Below, one piece after another: positions 7,850 to 16,082 of a DNA stretch of 20,761 nucleotides. Source of the stretch: CAMBDR01 sp046597185 (GTDB lineage: Bacteria; Pseudomonadota; Gammaproteobacteria; Burkholderiales; Burkholderiaceae_D). The notes under the pieces were generated by a model. The model did no database searches. It had not been told where the DNA came from and saw nothing but the letters and a program-made list of their open reading frames with translations. The stretch is from positions 1 through 20,761 of the forward strand of contig JBKJLF010000878.1 of NCBI GenBank assembly GCA_046597185.1, read 5' to 3'. The position numbers and the translations under genes are program-made. How positions within the stretch are numbered: position 1 is the first letter of the stretch; every line of letters starts with the position of its first letter.

Positions 7850-10594
7850 TCACTCCTGTCTCTTTATGTTGCTGATTCGCGTTGCTGTTTCGTTTATTGC
7901 CGGGACAATCACGGGCAAGGCAATGTAAAAACTGGAGCCCTCACCTTCCACGCTATCAAATCCGATCCGTCCACCCATTTTTTCAACCATCGATTTGGCC
8001 AAGCTCAAGCCCAGGCCCGTGCCGCCATACTTGCGCTGTTGCGAGCTGTCGGCCTGGGAAAAGCGCTCAAAAATCTGCGAGCGATACGACTTTGCAATGC
8101 CAATACCGTGATCAATCACCCAAATGCGCATGCCGTCATCGATATGGGTAAGGCTGATTTCAACCTGGCCATTCGGGTGCGAAAATTTGATGGCGTTGGA
8201 AATCAAGTTACTGAGCACCTGGATCAGGCGATGACTATCGACCCGGATCAACACATCCACGGTATCATCCACCAGAATCAGTTGAATCAACAATTTTTGC
8301 GCAAAGCCCTGATTGATTTCCATGGCTTTTTTCACCAAATTCAGCGCACTCTGGTTTTCCAGTGCAAACAGCATACCACCGTATTCGAGTCGCTCAAAAT
8401 CAAGGATATCATTAATCAATATCGACAGGCGTTCGGCATTATCATTGGCAAGTTTGATCAACTTTTTGGCTGAATCCGGAATCGCCCCGCCTACCCCGCC
8501 CACCAATAGCCCGAGGGAGCCCCGAATCGAGGTGAGCGGCGTGCGCAATTGATGCGATACCGCCGAGACAAACTCGCCTTTCAAGCGTTCAATTCGCTTC
8601 TTTTCGGTTAAATCGTGCAAAATGACAATGAACAGAATTTGCTTACTGTTTTCCAATTTGGCCAAGGCCATGCCCAGTTCTACCGATTTTCCATCGGGCC
8701 TATGTATCAGCACTTCCTTAAACACATGGCCCTGGCTAGCCTGCTGTTGCAGCAAAGTATTCAGTTGCAAAGCTTGATTGTGATCGAGGTCGCGAAACAA
8801 ATCAGAGAAATGGTGACCGATCAAATTTGAATCATTTTTTTTACGTCGTTCGTCGCCGTAGCCGAGTAAAATCAGGGCGGCGCGATTGGACAGGGTGACC
8901 CGGCCGTTGTCATCAAACACCATGATGCCTTCGGCCGCATTTTCCAAAATCCCGTGCAAGCGATGTTCGGAATCGCTTAATTGTTGGGTGCGCTGTTCGA
9001 CCAAGGCTTCGATGGTATGAGAACGGCCACTGACATACAGCAAATACATGCTGACCAAACCTGCAAACAACATGCCACCCACCATGGAAGCCCATGCCGC
9101 CCAGGATTTATGGGCGCTAAAATACCCTTGTGCCGGATTGCCAATCAAGGAAAGTTCACGTCCGCCAAAAATGATGGTGGCAGAAAACAAGGGATGGGTC
9201 GGAATCGGCTTTTGCGCTTCGGTGAAGCTGTCGTAATAGGGTAAAACATCGCTACGGGCATTGCTGTCTACCAGGCGAAATAGCGTATTTTGCTTATCGT
9301 CCGCGCTCAGCAGCTTGGCCATCACATCGCCGATACGCAAGGCGCTCAGTACCACCCCAAGCACCGCCTGGCGTCGGCTTTCTTGCGTATTGCTGATTTG
9401 ATTTTTGGCATATAAGGCTGAAATTAACAGGCTGGCGGCTTCCTTTTGCTGGTTCTGGAGCAAATAGACGGGTTCGCTCGCCACTGGCAAGCCAAGATCG
9501 CGCGCTTCCATCAGGGTTTTATAGCGTACCGATTCGGAAGCCAAATCAAAACCGAACACTTTTTCATTCGACAAGGTTGGCGCGATGTACAAAACCGGGT
9601 AGTACTCCTCACGCTCGCTAGCGGCGACAAAATCGGCTCCCTGGCGTTCCCTGATGCTAAATTGCGGATGTTCCAGTTGTACTTTTCGTTCGAATTGCTG
9701 GCGTTGCGCGTGTAAAACCCGGGGTGCCCATTCTATCGCCTGCAAGGAGGCGTAACTGGAAATGGGTTGAGATAAAAAGTCGGTAAATTCTTTTTGATTC
9801 ACGTGCTGAATCGATGAAAATAAACTCACCACACTTTTTTGCACTTCGACATGGGCATCCAAACGAATTTGCAAGGTATTGGCGATGCGTTGCGAGGTAT
9901 CGCGAAATTCAAGCTGGAATTTGGTTTGCTCCCATTGGCGCACATATAAAAAGACCGCCACCACCGCCACCAGGGTGAGTAATAATGGCAACATCACATT
10001 TTTTTTGCGCGAACGCCATAAATTGGCCGGTTCCGCCCACTTGATCAAACACAGCGGCGTCACAATCATCACACCCAAAGCATCACCTGCCCACCATGTC
10101 AGCCAATTGCCTGGCACCAATTCGCCCGGCAAGATATGAAAACCGAACAATGCAAAAATACCGATACTGGCATTGACGGTGCAAGAAAGCACCGCGCCCA
10201 GTAAAATGAAGAGGAAAATTTTCAGGTTGCTTTCAAGCGTTAAGGGAAAACCCACCCAGCGCGCCACCAAGCAGCGCCCAAGGCTAGCTTGCAAGCTCGC
10301 GCCCAGCGCAATGCACAAGGCCAACAACAGGCCAGTTTGTGAAAATCCGGGGCCGGTTTCATAACCTATCCAGGCATTCAAGCCAAACGAACCGATCAAT
10401 ACCCCCACACCATAGCGATAGCCGCCAAGCAATAATGCGCCCAAAGCCAAGCCAGCCGGAGGATAAATGGCCATTGCATAACCGGGCGGTATCGATAGCA
10501 ATAAGGCAATACGCCCCAATAAAATGTAAAGCAGTGCCAAGCCCAACAGTTTGAGCGGCGTAGAAAACCCCCGGCGCGACGACGCAGCTATCAT
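7850..10594 (-). CDS. Sensor histidine kinase: MASE1-CHASE-PAS-HisKA-HATPase
   Basis: A 914-aa inner-membrane sensor kinase. Residues 12-220 form a MASE1-type bundle of about eight helices (includes GYAMAIYPPAGLALGALL and WWAGDALGVMIVTPL). Residues about 225-490 form a CHASE extracytoplasmic sensor (DTSQRIANTLQIRLDAHV; LQAIEWAPRV). A TM follows at about 501-522, then PAS at about 545-665. HisKA carries the phospho-acceptor H681 in SAVSHQLRTPLTSIRGSLG. The ATPase has N-box SNLISNAIKFSHPNG, G1 DHGIGIA and G2 GGTGLGLSLAKSMVEKMGG, all intact. There is no receiver domain, and no response regulator is encoded in the window. The ATG at 10594 is preceded by AAGGAA at a spacing of 6. It is the first gene of the operon with the solute-binding protein and the GGDEF-EAL protein. 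Confidence 0.93.
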   Translation of the reverse strand: MIAASSRRGFSTPLKLLGLALLYILLGRIALLLSIPPGYAMAIYPPAGLALGALLLGGYRYGVGVLIGSFGLNAWIGYETGPGFSQTGLLLALCIALGASLQASLGRCLVARWVGFPLTLESNLKIFLFILLGAVLSCTVNASIGIFALFGFHILPGELVPGNWLTWWAGDALGVMIVTPLCLIKWAEPANLWRSRKKNVMLPLLLTLVAVVAVFLYVRQWEQTKFQLEFRDTSQRIANTLQIRLDAHVEVQKSVVSLFSSIQHVNQKEFTDFLSQPISSYASLQAIEWAPRVLHAQRQQFERKVQLEHPQFSIRERQGADFVAASEREEYYPVLYIAPTLSNEKVFGFDLASESVRYKTLMEARDLGLPVASEPVYLLQNQQKEAASLLISALYAKNQISNTQESRRQAVLGVVLSALRIGDVMAKLLSADDKQNTLFRLVDSNARSDVLPYYDSFTEAQKPIPTHPLFSATIIFGGRELSLIGNPAQGYFSAHKSWAAWASMVGGMLFAGLVSMYLLYVSGRSHTIEALVEQRTQQLSDSEHRLHGILENAAEGIMVFDDNGRVTLSNRAALILLGYGDERRKKNDSNLIGHHFSDLFRDLDHNQALQLNTLLQQQASQGHVFKEVLIHRPDGKSVELGMALAKLENSKQILFIVILHDLTEKKRIERLKGEFVSAVSHQLRTPLTSIRGSLGLLVGGVGGAIPDSAKKLIKLANDNAERLSILINDILDFERLEYGGMLFALENQSALNLVKKAMEINQGFAQKLLIQLILVDDTVDVLIRVDSHRLIQVLSNLISNAIKFSHPNGQVEISLTHIDDGMRIWVIDHGIGIAKSYRSQIFERFSQADSSQQRKYGGTGLGLSLAKSMVEKMGGRIGFDSVEGEGSSFYIALPVIVPAINETATRISNIKRQE

Positions 10595-10685
10595 GAATCA
10601 TTCCTTGACAGTGGCCAACCTGAAGCAAGTCAACTCACCCAATCTGAATCATACTACCGACCAGGCGCCGGAATTTGCATCGTGC

Positions 10686-10718
10686 GCTGTGCTCGCTCAG
10701 GAAGCGGGCAAGCACAGC
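10686..10718. terminator. Imperfect hairpin between phoD and the kinase operon
   Basis: GCTGTGCT (10686-10693) pairs with AGCACAGC (10711-10718). The stem can extend by CGCT/AGCG with a 4-base bulge. It lies within the 235-base gap after the phoD stop on the minus strand. There is no T-run, so it could be a weak terminator or processing element separating the two minus-strand operons. I see nothing else definite in this gap. Confidence 0.3.
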
Positions 10719-10829
10719 ATACCCGCATCATTCCCATTCAAAATTGATATTGGTAAAGCTGTTGAAGATGACTAAACTTGCCTATGTTATCCCACTTACC
10801 CCCAAGCAATTGTTGCAGGAAACCCACAA

Positions 10830-12638
10830 TCAACTGACGTTATCTTCCACCACCGGACGGTTAGACCCGGCTGCCAAGGTAATTTTGGTGCGTTTTAACA
10901 GCGGTGCTGCAGGTTTGCTGCCATCGCTATTGAGTGGTTTGACCTTGTTAAACCAGACCGTGAAACTGCTGGCGGTAACACTGGCGGTAACGTAACCCTG
11001 CGCATCCTGATCGAGATAGGCAAAATCCGGGTTAAAGGCCTGCAGTGTACCATTCCAGGTCGCAGGGGTGCTTACAAGGGTTGCCAAGGGCGAAGTGCCG
11101 GCCCCCGCTTTGAAGTAGCTGTAGCTGGAACTGCTACTGATGCCTGCTGCCACAAAATCGACTGCCACCGGGGTGCCCGTGGCCGGGTTGGCATCATCAC
11201 GAATCACTGCGCACTGGAAAGCATGCAAGTCACCCGTAATCGCGACCAAATTGGTGATGCCCTGGTTTTTGATATAGCCCATCAATTCGGCCCGATGGGT
11301 AGGGTAACCATCCCAGGCGTCGGCATTGACAACGAAAACTTGATTGTAAGGGGCTGGTGCGCGGTTACGCAAATCGAGTAACATATTGCACAGTGTCACT
11401 TCATTGCCCCACACTTTCCAGGTGGCAGTGGAAGCCTTCATGGTTTGTTTCCACCAGTCAGTTTGGGTCACGCCCAACATGCTGGGCGTGCGTTGTAATG
11501 CGGCAGTGGCTTGTTTTTCAAATGCTTGTAACAAGGGCTGCGGCACGAAATAGCGGGTGCCCGTAAAGTCGTTGCCGTTGATGGGGTCATGCGATTGCAA
11601 AGCGGCGATGGTGGCTTCGGGCACAATATGGTCGTCCCGATACAGGCGTTCATCGGTCATGACCAGATGCATCAGGCTGCCAAAGCGGAAATCGCGGTAG
11701 ATGCGAATATTCTGAAAACCTGTTTTGCTCAAATCGAACGAGACATCACCAAAATCAATCGGCATATATTCTGCCCAGGCTTGGCTGGCATCACGGCGGC
11801 GATTGGTTTGTATCTTGTTTTCATTGGTATAGGTCTGGTGATCTTGCCAGCAATCATCGGAAAATTCATGGTCATCCCAGATCGAAATCATGGGGAAGCG
11901 GCGATGGATTTCTTGTAAACGGCTGTCGCTACGATAGGTGCGATACAGGCTGCGGTAGTCTTCCAGCGTATTGGCATAGATGCCGCCGCCGCTGCTGGCA
12001 ACCCCATTGGGCAGGGTAATTTTGGTATGGGCGGTTTCGGCTGCCCCGGTCTGGAATGAGGCACCCACGGTTTCGTAGATATAGTCACCCAAATGGACCA
12101 CAAAATCGAGATTTTCAGCGGCCAGCAATTCCATTGCGCCCCAGTGGTTGACGCTCCAGTCCTGGCACGTCATCCAGGCAAAGTTGATCTGGGCAGGCGT
12201 GGCGTCAGGCGCGGGTGCAGTTTTACTTTGCCCCACCGGGCTGATATCGCCACCGGCCACAAAACGGTAAAAAACCACGCTATTGGCTGTTAAATTGGTG
12301 ACTTTGGCGCGGACTGTGTAATCGTAAGTTGCGCTGGCGGCCAAATCCACCGAGGCCACCAAGGTAGCAAAGGTATTGCTGGTGGAGACTTCCAGCTTGA
12401 GCGCGATGGTGCCACCCCCGTCGCCACTGGTATTATCGGTACGCACGCAGCGTGTCCAAAATACTACACTCGTCGCTTTGGGATCACCACTGGCAACGCC
12501 ATGACTAAAGCGAAAGACACCTGTGGCAGGGGTATTTGTTGCGCTGCCACCGCCACCACCGCCACATGCGGTGAGCGTGACGCTGGCGCTAGCGACGGTG
12601 AAGTAAGTGGCTTGTTTGAGAAATTTACGACGATCCAT
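10830..12638 (-). CDS. phoD: PhoD-family alkaline phosphatase/phosphodiesterase, Tat lipoprotein-like
   Basis: A 602-aa exported metallophosphatase. The N-terminus has a twin-arginine motif (DRRKFLK) followed by a hydrophobic stretch and a lipobox, LTAC, with C25, then a Gly-rich linker. This suggests Tat export of a folded metalloenzyme and lipid anchoring. A PhoD N-terminal domain (FSHGVASGDP at 44-53) is followed by the metallophosphatase core: HLGDYIYE (182-189), WDDHEFSDD (254-262), WGNE (410-413) and TGDLHAFQ (468-475). These are the Ca/Fe-binding motifs of PhoD, which cleaves phosphomonoesters and diesters, including teichoic-acid-type polymers in Bacillus. AGGAG lies 6 bases before the ATG. 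It follows the FGGY kinase by 53 bases and is probably its operon partner; no Pho box was recognised in that gap. Confidence 0.92.
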   Translation of the reverse strand: MDRRKFLKQATYFTVASASVTLTACGGGGGGSATNTPATGVFRFSHGVASGDPKATSVVFWTRCVRTDNTSGDGGGTIALKLEVSTSNTFATLVASVDLAASATYDYTVRAKVTNLTANSVVFYRFVAGGDISPVGQSKTAPAPDATPAQINFAWMTCQDWSVNHWGAMELLAAENLDFVVHLGDYIYETVGASFQTGAAETAHTKITLPNGVASSGGGIYANTLEDYRSLYRTYRSDSRLQEIHRRFPMISIWDDHEFSDDCWQDHQTYTNENKIQTNRRRDASQAWAEYMPIDFGDVSFDLSKTGFQNIRIYRDFRFGSLMHLVMTDERLYRDDHIVPEATIAALQSHDPINGNDFTGTRYFVPQPLLQAFEKQATAALQRTPSMLGVTQTDWWKQTMKASTATWKVWGNEVTLCNMLLDLRNRAPAPYNQVFVVNADAWDGYPTHRAELMGYIKNQGITNLVAITGDLHAFQCAVIRDDANPATGTPVAVDFVAAGISSSSSYSYFKAGAGTSPLATLVSTPATWNGTLQAFNPDFAYLDQDAQGYVTASVTASSFTVWFNKVKPLNSDGSKPAAPLLKRTKITLAAGSNRPVVEDNVS

Positions 12639-12691
12639 GTGTGGCTCCTGTTGTGGTTATTTTGAATCCGGTTTTTATTCAGGCCGTGCGT

Positions 12692-14248
12692 TCAGTCCAG
12701 ACGCGGGTAGCCCGTAATTTGTTGTATTTCCTGGTACAGTGGTTGCAAGCGATTATACATTTTCTGATAAACCCGATGATATAGCTCATCATAAATTTTC
12801 TTATTTTGTGGTATCGGTTGAAATACCTGTCCGATTCGCGTCATGGCCGCAATCGCAGTCGGAAAATCGGCATGCATTTTTAAACCGGCGGCAATACAAA
12901 TTGCCGCCCCCAGCCCTGAAGTTTCATACACATGTGGGCGCGCAGTCGGCAGGCCAAAAATATCGGCGGTGAGTTGCATGGCAGCATCGCTTTGCGAACC
13001 ACCGCCGGAAATGCGCAATTCGGTAATGGCGACTTTACTGCGCTTTTCGGTGCGTTCACGGCCTTCACGCAAGGCATAGGCCAAGCCTTCGAGGATGGCG
13101 CGGTACACATGGGCGCGGGTATGCACATCGCCAAAACCAATAATCGCGCCCTTGGCTTCCGGGCCGGGCACTTTGATGCCGGGGCTCCAATAGGGTTGCA
13201 ACATCAAGCCCATGGAACCGGGCGGCACGGCGTTGACCAATTCATCAAATAACGATTCTGCCGCCACCCCTTGCAAGGCAGCCTGGCTTTGTTCGTGATG
13301 GCCAAATTGTTCTTTAAACCAATTCACCATCCAGTAACCACGAAAGATTTGCACTTCGGTGCTATACGCGCCAGGCATGGCGGCCGGATACGGTGGAATA
13401 AAGGGCGTGACTTCGACATAGCGTTGGCTGGTGGTGTTAATGGTGGCGGTGGTGCCATAGCTAACGCAACCAATATGCGGGGCCATGCAACCAGCCCCGA
13501 TCACTTCACAGGCTTTATCGGCGGCGGCGGCAAATAAGGGCGTGCCGACCGCGATCCCGGTGGCAGCAAAGGCAGCGCCATCAATTTGGCCAATTTGCGT
13601 GCCCGGTGGCACCAGTTCCGGCAGGGTTTCCGGGCGCACCGCGATGGCTTGCCATTTCCAGTCGCGCTTACCAGCCCATTTCAGGTTTTTATAGTCAAAT
13701 GGCAGATACGCCACTTGCGAGCCGATGGAATCAACAAAGCGCCCACACAGGCGGTAATTTAAGTAGCCCGATAACAGCAGCAAATGTTCGGTTTGTTGCC
13801 AAATTTCCGGTTGATTGGCCTTGATCCAATTCATTTCCGCTTCGGCGCGAAAATAATTGATGGTCGATTCGACCCCAGCCAGTTTAAATGCAAGCTGCCA
13901 CCATTTGCTGATGGGCGGCACAGAATCGGTACGGCGTTGATCCAGCCAGGTAATGGCCGGGCGCAGCGGCTTGCCGTGTTTATCCAGATTAATTAAGGTG
14001 CCGCGCTGGGTGGTCACGGCCACGCCGCGCACTGCCGCCTGATACTGCGGATTGTCGGCCCACAGGCGCTGGCAGGCGGTGGCGACGGCTTGCCAATAGT
14101 CCTCGGGGTCATGCTCGGCCCAACCGGGGTTGGTGGAATAATAGGCTTCCAAATGCACTTGCTGCTTGGCTATCAGGTGCCCATGGCGATCAAATAAAAT
14201 GGCGCGTACACTTTGGGTGCCATTGTCGATGGCTAACAAATAATCCAT
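12692..14248 (-). CDS. FGGY-family carbohydrate (polyol) kinase
   Basis: A 518-aa cytoplasmic kinase of the FGGY family, which phosphorylates sugars or polyols with ATP. The phosphate loop IDNGTQS is at residues 7-13. The probable catalytic base is D244 in AAADKACEV, and the nucleotide site is GGGSQSDAAMQLTADIFG (415-432). In glycerol kinase the substrate loop reads Q-R-E-T; here it is TTQRGTLINLD, so the glycerol-binding glutamate is replaced by Gly83. That argues against a plain glycerol kinase; the substrate may be another three-carbon or larger polyol. The ATG at 14248 has a strong AAGGGGAG upstream and lies one base after the GlpD stop; the long frame from 14458 merely reads through glpD. 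Its place between GlpD and PhoD supports a role in glycerol-phosphate or lipid metabolism. Confidence 0.88.
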   Translation of the reverse strand: MDYLLAIDNGTQSVRAILFDRHGHLIAKQQVHLEAYYSTNPGWAEHDPEDYWQAVATACQRLWADNPQYQAAVRGVAVTTQRGTLINLDKHGKPLRPAITWLDQRRTDSVPPISKWWQLAFKLAGVESTINYFRAEAEMNWIKANQPEIWQQTEHLLLLSGYLNYRLCGRFVDSIGSQVAYLPFDYKNLKWAGKRDWKWQAIAVRPETLPELVPPGTQIGQIDGAAFAATGIAVGTPLFAAAADKACEVIGAGCMAPHIGCVSYGTTATINTTSQRYVEVTPFIPPYPAAMPGAYSTEVQIFRGYWMVNWFKEQFGHHEQSQAALQGVAAESLFDELVNAVPPGSMGLMLQPYWSPGIKVPGPEAKGAIIGFGDVHTRAHVYRAILEGLAYALREGRERTEKRSKVAITELRISGGGSQSDAAMQLTADIFGLPTARPHVYETSGLGAAICIAAGLKMHADFPTAIAAMTRIGQVFQPIPQNKKIYDELYHRVYQKMYNRLQPLYQEIQQITGYPRLD

Positions 14249-14249
14249 A

Positions 14250-16082
14250 TTATTTCTCCCCTTGGGTTTGGCTATCAGGCCCAATAATGCCGCCGCGCCT
14301 TTGGCTTGACGCCAGCGGCGCAGCTTGCAGCGGGACGCTATAATTTTTCTGCCACAGGCGCAAATAATCTGCCTGCTCTTGTTCCCAGCGTGCATCGTCC
14401 CAGCCCAATTCTGCCTGGCAAATAGCGCGAATGCGCGGCAATTGGGCCACGCCGCCACCCGTTAATTGTAAGCCCAGGCGGGTGCGGCGCAATAACAAAT
14501 CTTCCAGATGCATGACGGCTTCACAGCGCGCGGCCCAGCGCAGTTCAACCCAAAGCGTCGGGCAAGTATGAATCGTTTGCAATTCGTCTTGGTTGGCCAT
14601 TGCCAATAAAGTTTGCGCATGCGCGCCATAGCGGCCTTGCAAGCGCAGCAATTGCGCTTGCGACAGGGCGGGATGTTGCAAAGCGGGCGTTGGCGCAAAA
14701 ATATGCGCCGTCGCAGGGTTTAATCTGGCCAAGTCTGGCATGTGCTTTACGGCATGCTGTAAGGCATCCTGGGCGATGGTGCGAAAGGTGGTGAGCTTGC
14801 CGCCCGCCACGGTGAGCAAACCTTGCTCCAGCCATAAAACGTGGTCCCGCCCTTCTTTGCTGGGGTCGCTTTTACCCGTATCAATGACCGGACGCACGCC
14901 AGCATAGCTTGCCACCGCATCGGCCAGTTGCAAGCCGAGCGTGGGAAATTGAAATTGCAGCGCCGCCATCAGATAATCGGCTTCGGCTTGGGTGATTACC
15001 GCTTCTTGCTGTAGATCCTGCGTATGATCGACATCGGTGGTGCCCACCAGGGTCATGCCTTCCCATGGGTAGGCAAACACCGGGCGACCGTCCAGCGGAT
15101 GCATCAGGCTAACCGCTTGCGCTACGGGCAAACGCCAGGCCGGAAACAAGAGATGGCTGCCGCGCAAAGGGCGAATTTTTTGCGCCACCCGCGCCGCACC
15201 CTGTGGGCGCAATTTATCGGCCCAGGCACCGGTTGCGCTAATGACCAGACTGGCTTTGATTTCACTGCGCGCCCCGCTGAGGGTGTCTTGCACCACCACC
15301 CCGCAGACTTTGCCGCTTTGATCGTCCTGACCACCCCGACCCGTTTCACGCAATACATTCTCACGCAATACATTCTCACGCAAAACCGTCGGCACTTGCA
15401 TATAATTAAACGCTTGCCCGCCAAGGCTTAGCGCTTCCTGCAGCACGCGCAACACCAGCCGCGCATCGTCGGTTTTGGCATCCTGATATTGCACTCCGCC
15501 TTTTAAGTCGGTGCGGGCGATATTTGGGGCCAGCATGATCAAATCGGCTGCGCCATGGTAGCGGCTGCGTGGAGAATTTGCCCCGGCCATGTAATCATAA
15601 ATCGCCAACCCCAGCGACACCATCCAGCGCCCCGGCTTACGCCCTGCCACATCGGCCAGCACAAAACCTTGCGGCTCTACCAGGCCAGCGGCTTGCTGCA
15701 ACAGGTGCTGCCGTTCGCGCACCGATTCTGCCGTCAAGCCAAACTGGCCTTGTTTCAGGTAACGCAAACCACCATGCACCAGCTTGGATGAGCGGCTGGA
15801 GGTGCCCCAGGCAAAATCACGTTGTTCCAGCAGCAAAGCCTTCCAACCCCGGCGTGAGGCTTCCAGCAAAATGCCTGCCCCCGTAATGCCACCACCGATG
15901 ATGATGCAATCCCATTGCTGGCTGGCAACCTGCGGCCATTGCGCGCGCCAGCCTGCTGGCCACAGGCCCACCGGTGATTCGCCCACCTGCACGCCCGCCT
16001 GTAACTCGCCCACCTGCCGCATGTCCGCCTGCCGCATGTCCGCCTGCCGCAGGCCCGCCTGCCGCATGTCCGCCTGCCGCAT
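14250..16082 (-). CDS. glpD: GlpD-like FAD-dependent glycerol-3-phosphate dehydrogenase
   Basis: A 610-aa flavoprotein that oxidises glycerol-3-phosphate to dihydroxyacetone phosphate and passes electrons to the quinone pool. The FAD Rossmann motif is DCIIIGGGITGAG (58-70). It is followed by the family signature WGTSSRSSKLVHGGLRYL and later by PVFAYPWEGMTLVGTTDVDH and YAGVRPVI. The start at 16082 is decided by a strong GGAGGG 6 bases upstream; the ATG overlaps the TAA of the preceding gene (TAATG), so translation is coupled. The first 25 or so residues are a repeat (MRQAD units) absent from ordinary GlpD, where the FAD motif sits near the N-terminus. A second short repeat (VLREN twice) lies in a surface-loop-like segment. 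Apart from these insertions the protein looks complete. Confidence 0.9.
   Translation of the reverse strand: MRQADMRQAGLRQADMRQADMRQVGELQAGVQVGESPVGLWPAGWRAQWPQVASQQWDCIIIGGGITGAGILLEASRRGWKALLLEQRDFAWGTSSRSSKLVHGGLRYLKQGQFGLTAESVRERQHLLQQAAGLVEPQGFVLADVAGRKPGRWMVSLGLAIYDYMAGANSPRSRYHGAADLIMLAPNIARTDLKGGVQYQDAKTDDARLVLRVLQEALSLGGQAFNYMQVPTVLRENVLRENVLRETGRGGQDDQSGKVCGVVVQDTLSGARSEIKASLVISATGAWADKLRPQGAARVAQKIRPLRGSHLLFPAWRLPVAQAVSLMHPLDGRPVFAYPWEGMTLVGTTDVDHTQDLQQEAVITQAEADYLMAALQFQFPTLGLQLADAVASYAGVRPVIDTGKSDPSKEGRDHVLWLEQGLLTVAGGKLTTFRTIAQDALQHAVKHMPDLARLNPATAHIFAPTPALQHPALSQAQLLRLQGRYGAHAQTLLAMANQDELQTIHTCPTLWVELRWAARCEAVMHLEDLLLRRTRLGLQLTGGGVAQLPRIRAICQAELGWDDARWEQEQADYLRLWQKNYSVPLQAAPLASSQRRGGIIGPDSQTQGEK
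15346..15385 (-). repeat. 15-bp tandem repeat inside the glpD-like gene (VLREN units)
   Basis: The unit TCACGCAATACATTC occurs twice without mismatch (15346-15360 and 15361-15375) and is followed by a partial third copy at 15376-15385. On the coding strand it encodes VLREN-VLREN-VLRET. The period keeps the reading frame. It lies in a region of GlpD that is normally a variable loop. Confidence 0.85.
15991..16082 (-). repeat. 15-bp tandem repeat carrying successive start codons of the glpD-like gene
   Basis: Plus-strand unit ATGTCCGCCTGCCGC: copies at 16021-16035, 16036-16050 and 16066-16080 are identical, and 16051-16065 differs at two bases. Degenerate copies precede them (15991-16020). Read as coding strand, each intact unit is ATGCGGCAGGCGGAC (M-R-Q-A-D). 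In-frame ATGs therefore stand at 16082, 16067, 16037 and 16022, each with an AGGCGG sequence just before the next unit. The array abuts the stop codon of the upstream gene. Confidence 0.9.

Noticed and set aside
10593..10775. 60-codon plus-strand ORF in the gap between the kinase and phoD
   Set aside because: No ribosome-binding site, overlaps the kinase start on the other strand and shows no family features; it could be real but cannot be supported.
14249..14458. Longer N-terminus for the FGGY kinase starting at 14458
   Set aside because: The FGGY fold begins at the MDYLLAIDNGT segment; the upstream part is out-of-frame glpD sequence and the ATG at 14248 has a strong Shine-Dalgarno.
15991..16082. 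CRISPR-like array
   Set aside because: Units are contiguous with no spacers and are in frame within a coding gene; it is a simple tandem repeat.
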